Assembly: GCF_030296015.1 (NCBI RefSeq)
Contig: NZ_AP027368.1
Location: forward strand, 2,418,001-2,482,000
Reading direction: 5' to 3'
DNA: 64,000 bases
Source: Ferrimonas sp. YFM
GTDB taxonomy: Bacteria > Pseudomonadota > Gammaproteobacteria > Enterobacterales > Shewanellaceae
A program made the position numbers and the translations under genes. The notes beneath the pieces are model-generated. The model saw only the letters and a list, made by a program, of their open reading frames with translations. It was not told where the DNA came from and made no database searches. How positions within the stretch are numbered: position 1 is the first letter of the stretch; each line of letters opens with the position of its first letter. Below are positions 54,808 to 63,627 of the stretch, piece by piece.

Positions 54808-55465
54808 AGACAACCTGGATCTGGCGACCTCCATCCTGGATTACCTGGAGCTGGAGGGGATCAGCTGTGACCATGCGGCCAATGGTCAACTGGGGTTGGA
54901 GCTGTGCCGCAAGCACAGCTTCGACACCATCATCCTGGATCTCAACCTGCCCAAGATGGACGGGCTGACTCTGTGCCAACACCTGCGCCATGACGGGGAC
55001 GACACCCCGGTGCTGATGCTCACCGCCAGAGACAGCCTGCAGGATAAGATCACCGGCTTTGAAGCGGGCACCGATGACTACCTGGTGAAGCCCTTCGCCA
55101 TCGAAGAGCTCTTGGTCAGGGTGCACGCCCTGGCCAAACGCCGCAGCGGCCAGGCTCGTCGTCTCTCCCTGGGCCCCATTAACTTGGATCTGGACGCCAA
55201 GGAGGGGTGGATGGGTGACCAACCCATGAAGCTCTCCCCCACCGGCTTCAAGCTGTTGGAGGTGCTGATTCGTCAGGCGCCCAACCCGGTCAGCCGGGCC
55301 GAACTGACCCGGGGCGTCTGGGGCGAGGATCCACCAGACAGCAACAGCCTCAAGGTGCACATCCACAAGCTGCGCCGCGCCATGGAGCCCAATGACGCCA
55401 TGCTGATCACCGTCCCCGGCTTCGGCTTCAGCCTAAGAGTAATACCAACTTCATCAAATACTTGA
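54785..55465 (+). CDS. OmpR-family response regulator
   Basis: A 226-residue regulator with a receiver (acidic pair in IEDNLD, Asp in IILDLNLPKMDG, Lys in VKPF) and a winged helix (RRLSLGPINLDL, SLKVHIHKLRRAM). GTG 54785 with GGGGAG upstream. The last seven residues (IPTSSNT) and the stop codon are encoded by the inserted repeat at 55442-55603; family members usually end soon after GFGFSLR. It likely controls the RND genes with the kinase beyond the repeat. Confidence 0.92.
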   Translation: MLQLLLIEDNLDLATSILDYLELEGISCDHAANGQLGLELCRKHSFDTIILDLNLPKMDGLTLCQHLRHDGDDTPVLMLTARDSLQDKITGFEAGTDDYLVKPFAIEELLVRVHALAKRRSGQARRLSLGPINLDLDAKEGWMGDQPMKLSPTGFKLLEVLIRQAPNPVSRAELTRGVWGEDPPDSNSLKVHIHKLRRAMEPNDAMLITVPGFGFSLRVIPTSSNT

Positions 55466-55603
55466 TTACTACTGCTGGTCTAAATTGCCCCACTCTGCGT
55501 TGCGGGGCTTACTGTTAGGCCCACTAGCAACTGCGCCCCGCGTCTTGATTGGAACAATTTATCCGGCGCATTAGGCAAACCACATACTTAATAAAGTTGG
55601 TAT
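55442..55603. repeat. 162-bp MITE-like repeat element
   Basis: ATACCAACTT at the left and AAGTTGGTAT at the right form 10-bp perfect terminal inverted repeats that continue imperfectly for about nine more bases. Inside is a second inverted repeat (GCGGGGC/GCCCCGC). No coding frame. It fits a miniature inverted-repeat element or intergenic repeat of marine gammaproteobacteria. It lies exactly between the response regulator and the kinase. Confidence 0.72.
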
Positions 55604-55607
55604 AGCC

Positions 55608-56876
55608 ATGAAAATTAGAGAGAGTATTCACCGCCGGGTAGTGGCCACTGTGGTGGTATTGGCGACCCTGATGGGACTGAGCCTGACCTGGCTCAGTGGC
55701 CGGGCGTTTTTCGAAGGCATGGACAAAGTCATGTTAGGCACCATGATAGAAGCAGCAATGGTGACAGAGGTGTCCGACGGTCACCCCTCCTCCATCATGA
55801 GCTTTCGAGTGGCCAGCCGCTGGCAGGATCTGCCTCAGGAGATTCAGCAGAACCTGGATAGGCCCACAGAGCCACTGACACTGCTGATCAACGTCAGCGG
55901 CTTCCCCCCCTTCACCGAGCCCGAGTATGGTTACTTTGCCACTCTGGTGCCCCGGGAGGATGGTACGGTCCGCTACGTCTCCCGCGAGTTCCGTAAGGGC
56001 GAAGAGCCTCATATCAAGCTCAAGGGGATGGACCCGCTGATCTTCACGATAGCCACCGCTCTGGTGATCCTGACCCTGTTCATGCTGCTGCTCAAGGTCA
56101 GTCTGTTCCGGGTCTCCCGGCCCGTAGAGCGTCTGGGGCAGTGGGCCAGCAATCTGGATCACAACTCCATTAAGGAGCCGCCGCCGGACTTTCACTACAT
56201 GGAGCTTAACCGCCTCGCCGGAATGATCCGCTCCAGCCTCTCCACCATAGAGCAGAACGTCGAGCGCAAGCGGGAGTTTCTGCAAAACGCCAGTCATGAG
56301 CTGCGCACCCCCATCTCGGTGCTGCGCACCTCCACCTCTCTGCTTAGGAAGTTAAGCCCCGACGCCAGCAGCAAACAGCAGGCGGTATTGGAACGCATCG
56401 AGCGGGCCAGCATCACCATGAGCGACCTGACTCATACCCTGCTGTGGTTGGAACGGGAAACCGACGACACCCTGCCCTGCATCGACCTGTCGCTGGAGGA
56501 GTTGACTCATCAGCTGAGCGATGAGCTGAACTACCTGCTGCAGGGCAGAGAGGTGTCCCTGGAGCTGGATACCCAGGCTGGCACCCTGCAACTGCCGGGC
56601 ACTGTGTGCCGCATTGTACTGACCAACCTGATCCGCAATGCGTTTCAGCACACCGCCAGCGGCCTGATTCAGATCCGCCAACGAAACGCGGAGATCACCA
56701 TCATCAATCCGGACAGCGACGAATACAGCGAAGAGCTGGGATTTGGCCTGGGACTGAAGCTGGTGGAGAAACTGGTGGAGCAGTACCACTGGACCTTTGA
56801 ACGCTACGAGAAAGACGGCACGCACATCACCCGGGTCATCTTCGTTAGCGGTGAAGACCTGACACAGCCCGTATAG
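55608..56876 (+). CDS. Sensor histidine kinase
   Basis: A 422-residue membrane kinase: two helices (15-35 and about 145-165) around a periplasmic sensor of about 110 residues, a HAMP-like linker, HisKA with the phospho-acceptor in ASHELRTPISVLRT, and a catalytic domain with NLIRNAFQH and the G-rich GFGLGLKLVEKL. ATG 55608 lies 4 bases after the inserted repeat and lacks a clear ribosome site, so the insertion may have weakened translation. It pairs with the regulator before the repeat. Confidence 0.92.
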   Translation: MKIRESIHRRVVATVVVLATLMGLSLTWLSGRAFFEGMDKVMLGTMIEAAMVTEVSDGHPSSIMSFRVASRWQDLPQEIQQNLDRPTEPLTLLINVSGFPPFTEPEYGYFATLVPREDGTVRYVSREFRKGEEPHIKLKGMDPLIFTIATALVILTLFMLLLKVSLFRVSRPVERLGQWASNLDHNSIKEPPPDFHYMELNRLAGMIRSSLSTIEQNVERKREFLQNASHELRTPISVLRTSTSLLRKLSPDASSKQQAVLERIERASITMSDLTHTLLWLERETDDTLPCIDLSLEELTHQLSDELNYLLQGREVSLELDTQAGTLQLPGTVCRIVLTNLIRNAFQHTASGLIQIRQRNAEITIINPDSDEYSEELGFGLGLKLVEKLVEQYHWTFERYEKDGTHITRVIFVSGEDLTQPV

Positions 56877-56981
56877 CAGAGTTTGACCAGACGTGTTGCT
56901 AACCGAATCAGAGCCAGAACGTTAGCGCCGCGATCCCCAACAGAAAACAACGACACAGGGACAGTGTCGTGCCAGCCCGCC

Positions 56982-57848
56982 TCAGCCCAGATGACTGAAG
57001 GTCTCCCTTATCAGCTCCACCATCTCCCGGGTCTTCTCCGGCATGAAGGTTCGAGAGGAATAAATAAGGCTCAGGCCAACGTCTATCGCTCCGCGCGCTT
57101 CAAACAGCAGCTCCAGGGGGCAATCCTCCCCTGCTCCCTGAACGAACACCTTGGGCAGCAGCCCTATGCCCATGCCCTGACAGGTCAGTTGTTGGACCAG
57201 GTGCAGGTCATCGGTACGGAAGCGGAAACTAAGATCATGTTGCAAAGAAGCGGCGATATGACGGCTGGCCAGCAATGAGTGGTTCTGCAAGTCGCCTTCA
57301 TCCTCGGGGCGTCCATAACGCGCCAGATACGCTGGGGCGGCGGCCCAACAGCAGGGAAAAGGCAGCAGACTTTGCCGAACGTAATCCAGGTTGATCACCT
57401 CGGCCTCTGAAGGCAGCAACTGGATGTCGATGCGCTCTCGCTGCAGATCCACACTGCGCTGCTGATAGAACACCTCCAGATTTACCTTGGGAAAGCGCTG
57501 CATATAGAGCTGAATCATATTGATGAACCGCTCGGAGGAACCCACAGCAGCAGGCACCGCCAGCCTCAGCGACCCGGCCATCTGCATCTTGCGCTCTTTC
57601 AGACGCAGCATCGCCTGGTTGGCTGTATCCAGGGGGGACAGGATCTGCTCATAGAGCATGCGCCCATTCTCAGTCAGCTCTATGTGACGGGTCGTGCGGA
57701 TCAGCAGCTGACAGCCCAGGGTACGCTCCAACTCCTGAATTCGCCGGCTCACCCGAGACCTCGGCATGCCCGCCGCCTTTGCCGCCGCGCTGATCCCCTG
57801 GTGGCGCACCGTCATCAGAAACAGGTTTAGATCGTCCAACTGGCTCAT
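56982..57848 (-). CDS. LysR-family transcriptional regulator
   Basis: A 288-residue LysR regulator with an N-terminal winged helix (MTVRHQGISAAAKAAGMPRS, RIQELERTLGCQLL) and the LysR effector domain. Length and layout are typical. It diverges from the HlyD/DUF2955 efflux pair, which is therefore its likely target, as with AaeR and aaeAB in E. coli. Confidence 0.93.
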   Translation of the reverse strand: MSQLDDLNLFLMTVRHQGISAAAKAAGMPRSRVSRRIQELERTLGCQLLIRTTRHIELTENGRMLYEQILSPLDTANQAMLRLKERKMQMAGSLRLAVPAAVGSSERFINMIQLYMQRFPKVNLEVFYQQRSVDLQRERIDIQLLPSEAEVINLDYVRQSLLPFPCCWAAAPAYLARYGRPEDEGDLQNHSLLASRHIAASLQHDLSFRFRTDDLHLVQQLTCQGMGIGLLPKVFVQGAGEDCPLELLFEARGAIDVGLSLIYSSRTFMPEKTREMVELIRETFSHLG

Positions 57849-57949
57849 TATTGTCTCACCGATAGGTCATATGAGTGCAATTATGCCATCTATTTAAAGC
57901 TTATGGATCTCAATATACTGCCGCCCAAATGGCTAAATGAGATTCAACC

Positions 57950-59011
57950 ATGCCCCCGTTAGACCTGGTTTTTAAACGCTGGACTCGCGTCCTGTTCATC
58001 CTGTTTTTTGTCGCCCTTGGTTACGTGGTCATTGCCGATCGCTTTGTGCCCATGACCACCGAGAGCCGGGTGCAGGGACAGGTGGTGCAAATCGCCACAG
58101 AGGTGTCGGGCAATGTCTCTGAGATCATGGTCACCAACAACCAGGAGGTCGAGGCAGGCCAACTGCTCTTCACCCTGGACGATCGCCGATTTCAACTGGC
58201 CGTGGCACAAGCCGAGCTGTCCCTTCAACAGGCCCGTGAACAGTTCCAGGCGCTGTTGGCACAGATTGAAGCGGCCCAGGCACAATTGGCACGTGCCCAG
58301 GCGTCATTCGAACTAGCGCGTAAGGAGCTGTCGCGCGCCCAGAAAATAGCCCGCGAACAGCTTATCTCCGAGTCCATTCTCGATCAGAATCACACCCGGT
58401 TCCTTGCCGCAGAAGCGGACAGAAACGCCGCTCGCCAGCAGCTCAATCGCCTCAAGGCCCAACTGAGCAATGATTCCACTTCCGCAGTAGAACTGGCAGA
58501 GGTGGCCCTGGAAACCGCCAAACTTAACCTGAGCTACACCCGGGTGCATGCACCGGAATCTGGCGTTGTTTCCAATCTGCAACTGGCGGTGGGCACCTAT
58601 GCCAACGCCCGGCAGCCTTTGCTCTCATTTGTCCCCACAGGCTCTCTGTGGATCGCCGCCGACTACCGCGAGAAGGCGCTGTCTCTGGTGGACGGCCAGT
58701 CCAGGGCCCTGGTGACCTACGACGCCTTGCCCGGCGAAGTATTTGAACTGACCCTGACCAGCCGGGACATGGGAGTGGCCCAGGCACAGCAGACCGCCAA
58801 CGGTACCCTGGCCAGCATTCAGATAAACAACCGCTGGGTACGGGACGCCCAGAGAGTGCGGGTGAACCTGGAACACAGAGGCGCACTGCCCCCGCAACTC
58901 TTTATTGGGTCCAGGGCATCGGTTGTGCTCTACCCCGGCGAAGGCGCCATTTGGCAGGCGCTGGCCCGGCTTCAGGTTAAATTGATCAGCTGCCTGCACT
59001 ACATCTACTGA
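57950..59011 (+). CDS. HlyD/EmrA-type membrane fusion protein
   Basis: A 353-residue adaptor with one N-terminal membrane helix (WTRVLFILFFVALGYVVIAD), the biotinyl-lipoyl halves (VQIATEVSGNVSEIMVTNNQ and YTRVHAPESGVVSNLQLAVG) and an alpha-helical hairpin between. It resembles EmrA/AaeA. Its stop overlaps the next start as TGATG-type overlap, so it is co-translated with the DUF2955 protein. Confidence 0.92.
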   Translation: MPPLDLVFKRWTRVLFILFFVALGYVVIADRFVPMTTESRVQGQVVQIATEVSGNVSEIMVTNNQEVEAGQLLFTLDDRRFQLAVAQAELSLQQAREQFQALLAQIEAAQAQLARAQASFELARKELSRAQKIAREQLISESILDQNHTRFLAAEADRNAARQQLNRLKAQLSNDSTSAVELAEVALETAKLNLSYTRVHAPESGVVSNLQLAVGTYANARQPLLSFVPTGSLWIAADYREKALSLVDGQSRALVTYDALPGEVFELTLTSRDMGVAQAQQTANGTLASIQINNRWVRDAQRVRVNLEHRGALPPQLFIGSRASVVLYPGEGAIWQALARLQVKLISCLHYIY

Positions 59012-60018
59012 TGGACGGACAGATGCTAAAACGGTTGTGGGCGGGGTGCGCCCTGGCATTCGTCATGGCGACCCTGGGTGACTGGCGCTTCGGAGCAATG
59101 TTCGCCCCCATCTTCGTACTGGTGATTCTGTCGCGCATTCATCACTGGCACACACCGGCCATGGTTCAGCTGCTTTTCTCGGTATCGTTCAGCGGTGCCC
59201 TGGCCAACCTGCTCCTGGGTTTTCTGCAAGGCCACCCGGTGCTGCTGCTCTGCGCCATGGCGTTGTGGATGGCAATCAGCTGCTGGCTGCTCATTCATCC
59301 CATGACCTTCATGTTTGGCTTCGTCAACATCATCCTTGGATCCATGCTGATGAACCTGGGCAGTTTTCCGCAGTTTGATATCCTGGATTACTCTTTGGAT
59401 CTGGGCTTTTCCGCATTGGTTGCTGTCATCATCAGTGCACTGATGTGGCGCTGTTTTCCCTCAGAGGCAGTGCCCGCCCAGGCCCAGCCCCCTCAGGAGT
59501 CGCAGCAACAGATCCTCATCAATCTGGTGTCGACCTGGCTGATGGTGATGCTGCTCTACCTGATGTTTCAACTCATGGAGCTGTCAGACTCCATCTCGGC
59601 ACAGGTCGCCGCCCTGCTGATGCTGTCTCAGCTTAATCTGATGACCAGCTTCATCGCGGCCAGGGCCCGCCTTATCGGAACCTTGCTGGGCGCCGGTGCC
59701 GCTCTGCTATTACAACTTCTCCTGTTCACCTGGGTGGATCACGCCCTGCTCTACCTTCTCGCCTTTGCGCTGTTGCTGGGGCCCTTTGTCAAACTGGTGT
59801 GCCAGGGAGGCGAACGCAGTGCCATAGGCTTTGCCGGCGTGTCTTCGCTGGTGGTTCTGATGTCGGGCGTGATACCTGGCCAGCGGGATCTGGTCTATGC
59901 CAGCCTGTACCGGCTCGGCTCCACGGTCATGCTGATCTGCCTGGCAACTCTGCTGCTGTTGCTGACCCACACCCTGACCAAGCAGTTACTTATGCATAGT
60001 TATTCAGGGCAGCGCTAA
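59011..60018 (+). CDS. DUF2955 inner-membrane efflux protein (AaeB-like)
   Basis: A 335-residue membrane protein with two sets of about five helices, of the DUF2955/FUSC type. Together with the preceding adaptor it forms an AaeAB-like pump for aromatic acids or similar compounds, under the LysR regulator. The start overlaps the adaptor stop at base 59011. The specific substrate is not evident. Confidence 0.82.
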   Translation: MDGQMLKRLWAGCALAFVMATLGDWRFGAMFAPIFVLVILSRIHHWHTPAMVQLLFSVSFSGALANLLLGFLQGHPVLLLCAMALWMAISCWLLIHPMTFMFGFVNIILGSMLMNLGSFPQFDILDYSLDLGFSALVAVIISALMWRCFPSEAVPAQAQPPQESQQQILINLVSTWLMVMLLYLMFQLMELSDSISAQVAALLMLSQLNLMTSFIAARARLIGTLLGAGAALLLQLLLFTWVDHALLYLLAFALLLGPFVKLVCQGGERSAIGFAGVSSLVVLMSGVIPGQRDLVYASLYRLGSTVMLICLATLLLLLTHTLTKQLLMHSYSGQR

Positions 60019-60148
60019 CCCGCAACAGGTGAGTGCCTGGCTAACGCGCCCAACCTAGCCAACCTCACCAGGATGTACAAAACTTATTCACAAACGGTTA
60101 ATAACAACGCACTTAATCGCATTTTAATTCATTTTGATCGCATAGTTA

Positions 60149-60178
60149 TTGACTGCGCGTTTGCCCCTGCCCTATAGT
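60149..60178 (+). promoter_or_regulatory. Sigma-70 promoter of the amino-acid importer
   Basis: TTGACT (60149-60154), an 18-base spacer and TATAGT (60173-60178), 45 bases before the start of the binding-protein gene. Confidence 0.65.
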
Positions 60179-60222
60179 CGGCCTCTATCAATTATCGAGC
60201 CATTGAAAACAGAGACCAGATT

Positions 60223-60945
60223 ATGAAGAAACTCATTGCTGTACTGAGCCTCTCCCTGCTGACCCTGACCGGTTGTGGAAAGAAAGAGAATGTCCTGGTG
60301 GTCGGCACCAACGCCGCCTTCCCTCCCTTTGAATACATGGGTGGCCCCAACGGCGACGAAGTCAAAGGGTTCGATATCGACATCGCCCGTCAGATTGCCG
60401 AAGACGCCGGCAAGACCCTCAAGGTGGAGAACATGAAGTTCGACTCCCTGATTGTGGCCCTGAACGCCGGCAAGATTGACATGATTGCCGCTGGCATGAC
60501 CATCACCCCGGAGCGCCAGAAAGCGGTGAGCTTCTCACAGCCCTACTACGAAGCCACCCAGGTGGTGCTGACCCAACAAGGCGAGGCACCTGCCAGCCCG
60601 GAAGAGCTTAAGGGCAAAACCATCGCCGTACAGCTGGGTTCCACCGGCGACATCATGGCCAAGGAGTACAGCCAGAACGTGGTGGCATTCAACACCGGCT
60701 TCGAAGCGATCATGGAGCTGAAAAACGGCAAGGTGGATCTGGTGCTGTTCGACAGCGAGCCTGCCGCCAACCACATGAAGAAGAACCCGGACCTGCAACT
60801 GACCAAGCTGGCCTTCGACCCTGAGTACTATGGCCTGGCCATCTCCAAGGAGAACGCCGAACTGCTGAAGCAGACCAACGCCACCCTGGACAAGATGAAG
60901 TCCAATGGCCAGTACGACGCCCTAATCTCCCAGTACATGAAGTAA
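60223..60945 (+). CDS. Polar amino-acid ABC transporter, binding lipoprotein
   Basis: A 240-residue lipoprotein of the SBP_bac_3 type: lipobox LTGC at 15-18, then VVGTNAAFPPFEYMGGPNGD, GFDIDIARQIAED and DMIAAGMTITPERQKAVSFS, the standard amino-acid-binding motifs, and VDLVLFDSEPA near 170. Similar to ArtI/GlnH proteins; the amino acid is not settled. It heads a three-gene importer operon ending in a terminator. Confidence 0.94.
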   Translation: MKKLIAVLSLSLLTLTGCGKKENVLVVGTNAAFPPFEYMGGPNGDEVKGFDIDIARQIAEDAGKTLKVENMKFDSLIVALNAGKIDMIAAGMTITPERQKAVSFSQPYYEATQVVLTQQGEAPASPEELKGKTIAVQLGSTGDIMAKEYSQNVVAFNTGFEAIMELKNGKVDLVLFDSEPAANHMKKNPDLQLTKLAFDPEYYGLAISKENAELLKQTNATLDKMKSNGQYDALISQYMK

Positions 60946-60949
60946 CCCT

Positions 60950-61627
60950 ATGCAGGCGATCATCGACTCTCTCTTTACCCCCATCGGTCAGGATGGGATG
61001 GTGGGCATCCTGCTGATCTGGAGCGGCCTCAAGGTCACCCTGGCGGTGACCCTGCTGGCCACCCTGCTGGGCTCGGTGCTGGGGATCTGCACCACCCTGA
61101 TGAAGATGTCCAGCCACTGGTACCTGCGCTGGCCGGCCAACCTCTATGTGTCGGTGATCCGCGGCACCCCTGTGGTGGTCCAGCTGGTGATCCTCTACTT
61201 CATCGTGTTGGCCTCCCTGGACGTGGACAAGATCACCGCCGCGGTGATCGCCTTCGGCATCAACAGCGGCGCCTACATCTCGGAGATCATCCGCGCCGGC
61301 ATCCAGGCGGTGGACAAGGGCCAGATGGAAGCGGCCCGCTCACTGGGTCTGTCCCAGGGTCAGGCGATGAAGGAGGTGATTCTGCCCCAGGCGGTGAAAA
61401 ACATCCTGCCGGCTCTGGGCAACGAATTCATCGTGCTGCTCAAGGAGACCGCGGTGATTGGCTTTATCGGCGGCGTCGACCTGATGCGCGCCGGGGAGAT
61501 CATCCGCAGCCGCACCTTCGAAGACGTGGTGCCCCTGTTCACCTGCGCCATCATCTACCTGATGTTGACCTACAGCTTCACCCTGATGCTGTCCCAATTT
61601 GAGAAGAGGCTGAAACAGAGTGATTAA
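60950..61627 (+). CDS. Polar amino-acid ABC transporter permease
   Basis: A 225-residue permease of the HisM family with five helices. The ATPase contact loop is visible: [20 protein letters not shown]. It lies 4 bases after the binding protein and overlaps the ATPase gene by 8 bases. Confidence 0.95.
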   Translation: MQAIIDSLFTPIGQDGMVGILLIWSGLKVTLAVTLLATLLGSVLGICTTLMKMSSHWYLRWPANLYVSVIRGTPVVVQLVILYFIVLASLDVDKITAAVIAFGINSGAYISEIIRAGIQAVDKGQMEAARSLGLSQGQAMKEVILPQAVKNILPALGNEFIVLLKETAVIGFIGGVDLMRAGEIIRSRTFEDVVPLFTCAIIYLMLTYSFTLMLSQFEKRLKQSD

Positions 61628-62345
61628 AGTCAGCAACCTGCATAAACAGTTTGGCGATGTCGAGGTGCTCAAGGGGATTGACCAGAGTGTCGCCCCGGGC
61701 GAGGTGGTCAGTGTCATTGGCCCCAGCGGCAGCGGCAAGAGCACCTTCCTGCGCTGTCTCAACCTGCTGGAAACCCCCACTCAGGGGGAGATCCTCATCG
61801 AGGGAGAGTCGATCACCGCCCCGGGTGCCTGCGTGGATCAGCTGCGCCGCAAAGTCGGCATGGTGTTTCAGAACTTCAATCTGTTTCCCCACAAGACGGT
61901 GATGGAGAACATCACCCTGGCGCCAGTAAAGCTGGGACTGATGAGCACCGAGCAGGCGAAAGCCAAGGCTCTCTCCCTGTTGGAGCAGGTGGGCCTGGCC
62001 GCCAAGGCCGAGGTGTACCCCTCCAGCCTATCAGGAGGTCAGAAGCAGCGGGTGGCCATCGCCCGGGCCCTGGCGATGGAACCGGATCTCATGCTGTTCG
62101 ATGAGCCCACCTCCGCCCTGGACCCGGAGATGGTCGGCGACGTGCTGGACGTGATGAAGTCCCTGGCGGACGACGGCATGACCATGGTGATCGTCACCCA
62201 TGAGATGGGCTTCGCCCGGGAGGTCTCAGACCGGGTTCTGTTTATCGACGGCGGCGAGGTGGTGGAAAGCGGACCGCCCCAACAGATCTTCGATGCCCCG
62301 CAGCAACAGAGGACCCAGTCTTTCCTCTCCAAAGTGCTCAGATAG
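61620..62345 (+). CDS. Polar amino-acid ABC transporter ATPase
   Basis: A 241-residue ATPase of the GlnQ/HisP type: Walker [21 protein letters not shown], signature LSGGQKQR, Walker [15 protein letters not shown], and [14 protein letters not shown] 61620 is the start, overlapping the permease stop. Its 3' end and terminator have a degenerate second copy at 63445-63561. Confidence 0.95.
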   Translation: MIKVSNLHKQFGDVEVLKGIDQSVAPGEVVSVIGPSGSGKSTFLRCLNLLETPTQGEILIEGESITAPGACVDQLRRKVGMVFQNFNLFPHKTVMENITLAPVKLGLMSTEQAKAKALSLLEQVGLAAKAEVYPSSLSGGQKQRVAIARALAMEPDLMLFDEPTSALDPEMVGDVLDVMKSLADDGMTMVIVTHEMGFAREVSDRVLFIDGGEVVESGPPQQIFDAPQQQRTQSFLSKVLR

Positions 62346-62376
62346 ACAAAAGCCCCCAAGTTTGGGGGCTTTTTGA
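62260..62376 (+). repeat. 117-bp direct repeat, copy A
   Basis: The last 29 codons of the ATPase gene with its terminator. It matches 63445-63561 at 108 of 117 positions with no gaps. This is the functional copy. Confidence 0.88.
62350..62375 (+). terminator. Terminator of the importer operon
   Basis: AGCCCCCAA/TTGGGGGCT with T5, 5 bases past the ATPase stop. Confidence 0.9.
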
Positions 62377-62467
62377 TGTCGAGGATGCATCAATCAAACA
62401 GGAGTTTGTGGCGGTTATCGCCAAACAGCGGTCATTGAAGCCTTCAATTACTCTGAATTCTTAAACC

Positions 62468-63157
62468 TTACCGACGAAGCACCGCAATCCATCGTCCCAG
62501 GTTTAGCAAGCTGGTCAGCGAGGCAGCGACATAGGTCAGTGCCGCCGCCTTGAGAATTTTCTCCGCATGCTTCAGGTCACCGTCGTGCAGGTACTCGCCT
62601 TTCTCCAGGAGCGGCAGCGCCTTGCCATAACTGGCATCGAACTCAACTGGAAGGGTTATCAGATGCACCAAGGTACTCAGTGCCATGGAAACGACGCCAA
62701 TCACTATCGTTAATGCTCCCGCTTGCGGAACGCGGGTTAGTAGAAGGATAAGCGGAGCCGCCACTAGCATAATGCCAGCAAGACGCTCGCCTACCACTGC
62801 TGTCTTAACGAGTTTCTGCCGCGCAAGGAACAACGACTCGCCCCGTGAATCCTGAATGGCATGCCCCACCTCATGGGCGGCAACGGTCACTGCCGTCAAG
62901 GAGTATCCTGAGTAGTTTTTCGGCGTCAGACGTACAGCCTTAGCGGTCGGATCATAATGATCACCGTCAGAGGTCTCCTCTACCTGGACGTCACCCAGGC
63001 CGTAGCTGTCCAGCAGGTGGCGCGCAAGTTCGCCACCGGTTCCCTGTTTACGGTAACGATCTGCCGGCTGTGCGTACTTTTCCATCACATGTTTGACCCA
63101 CATACCCGGCAAGAAGACGCATAATGTGATGATGAGTAAGATGATGATCCAGACCAT
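62468..63157 (-). CDS. YugP-type zinc-dependent membrane protease
   Basis: A 229-residue membrane metalloprotease of the YugP (DUF/peptidase_Mx) family. N-terminal helix VWIIILLIITLCVFLPG, then AAHEVGHAIQD with the HExxH zinc site, then three helices (VGERLAGIMLVAAPLILLL, LTIVIGVVSMALSTLVHLI, and a final pair) and the FDASYGKALPLLE segment of the family. ATG 63157 is chosen because the protein then opens with the membrane helix; ATG 63208 and a longer frame to 63325 are possible, none with a good ribosome site. It lies between two direct repeats of the importer gene's end. Confidence 0.87.
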   Translation of the reverse strand: MVWIIILLIITLCVFLPGMWVKHVMEKYAQPADRYRKQGTGGELARHLLDSYGLGDVQVEETSDGDHYDPTAKAVRLTPKNYSGYSLTAVTVAAHEVGHAIQDSRGESLFLARQKLVKTAVVGERLAGIMLVAAPLILLLTRVPQAGALTIVIGVVSMALSTLVHLITLPVEFDASYGKALPLLEKGEYLHDGDLKHAEKILKAAALTYVAASLTSLLNLGRWIAVLRR

Positions 63158-63444
63158 GTAAATCGCTATGCAATGAGTATTTGTGCGGCTACTGATCATT
63201 ATACGCATAGAAATGAGCAGCAGATGCTTGCCGACGACTGTCTGCTTCAGAAGTTGGCGCAAAGCGGAAACGACTTTTAACAGAGCCTCACTGGACACCC
63301 ACCTTTGCATCCGTGGGGCATCCATCTCGAGAAGCTCCCAGCACTGTCCAACTGCTTGCTGTCAGTCTCAGCTTTGCTGGGGACGTTACGAGCAACGAGA
63401 ACCAAAGCTCTTTGGTTGGATGTCCAGTCAACTTCACCGCAAAA
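63158..63444. other. Intergenic region upstream of the protease
   Basis: Contains the protease promoter on the minus strand. Plus-strand frames here only run into the repeat copy B. No motif is visible. Confidence 0.4.
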
Positions 63445-63561
63445 TGGTGGAATGCGGACCGCCCCAGCAGATCTTCGATGCAACGCAGTAACAAAGGACC
63501 CTGTCCTTCCTCTCCAAAGTGCTCAGATAGACAAGAGCCCCCAAGTTTGGGGGCTTTTTGA
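63445..63561 (+). pseudogene. 117-bp direct repeat, copy B: remnant of the ATPase 3' end
   Basis: A degenerate copy of 62260-62376 including the terminator (AGCCCCCAAG...T5 at 63536-63559). Read in the ATPase frame it gives [14 protein letters not shown], then a premature TAA. Nine substitutions and no gaps, so it diverged after duplication. No further ATPase sequence is found to its left. Confidence 0.85.
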
Positions 63562-63627
63562 CGGATTAAGGCTCCATCCAACTTCTCAATGGAAGCAACA
63601 CCAATTGAGTATCAACTCCTACCCAAG

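Noticed and set aside
60100-60150. ArgR box upstream of the amino-acid importer
   Set aside because: Only one half-site (TTTTAATTCAT) resembles the consensus; the other half is absent.
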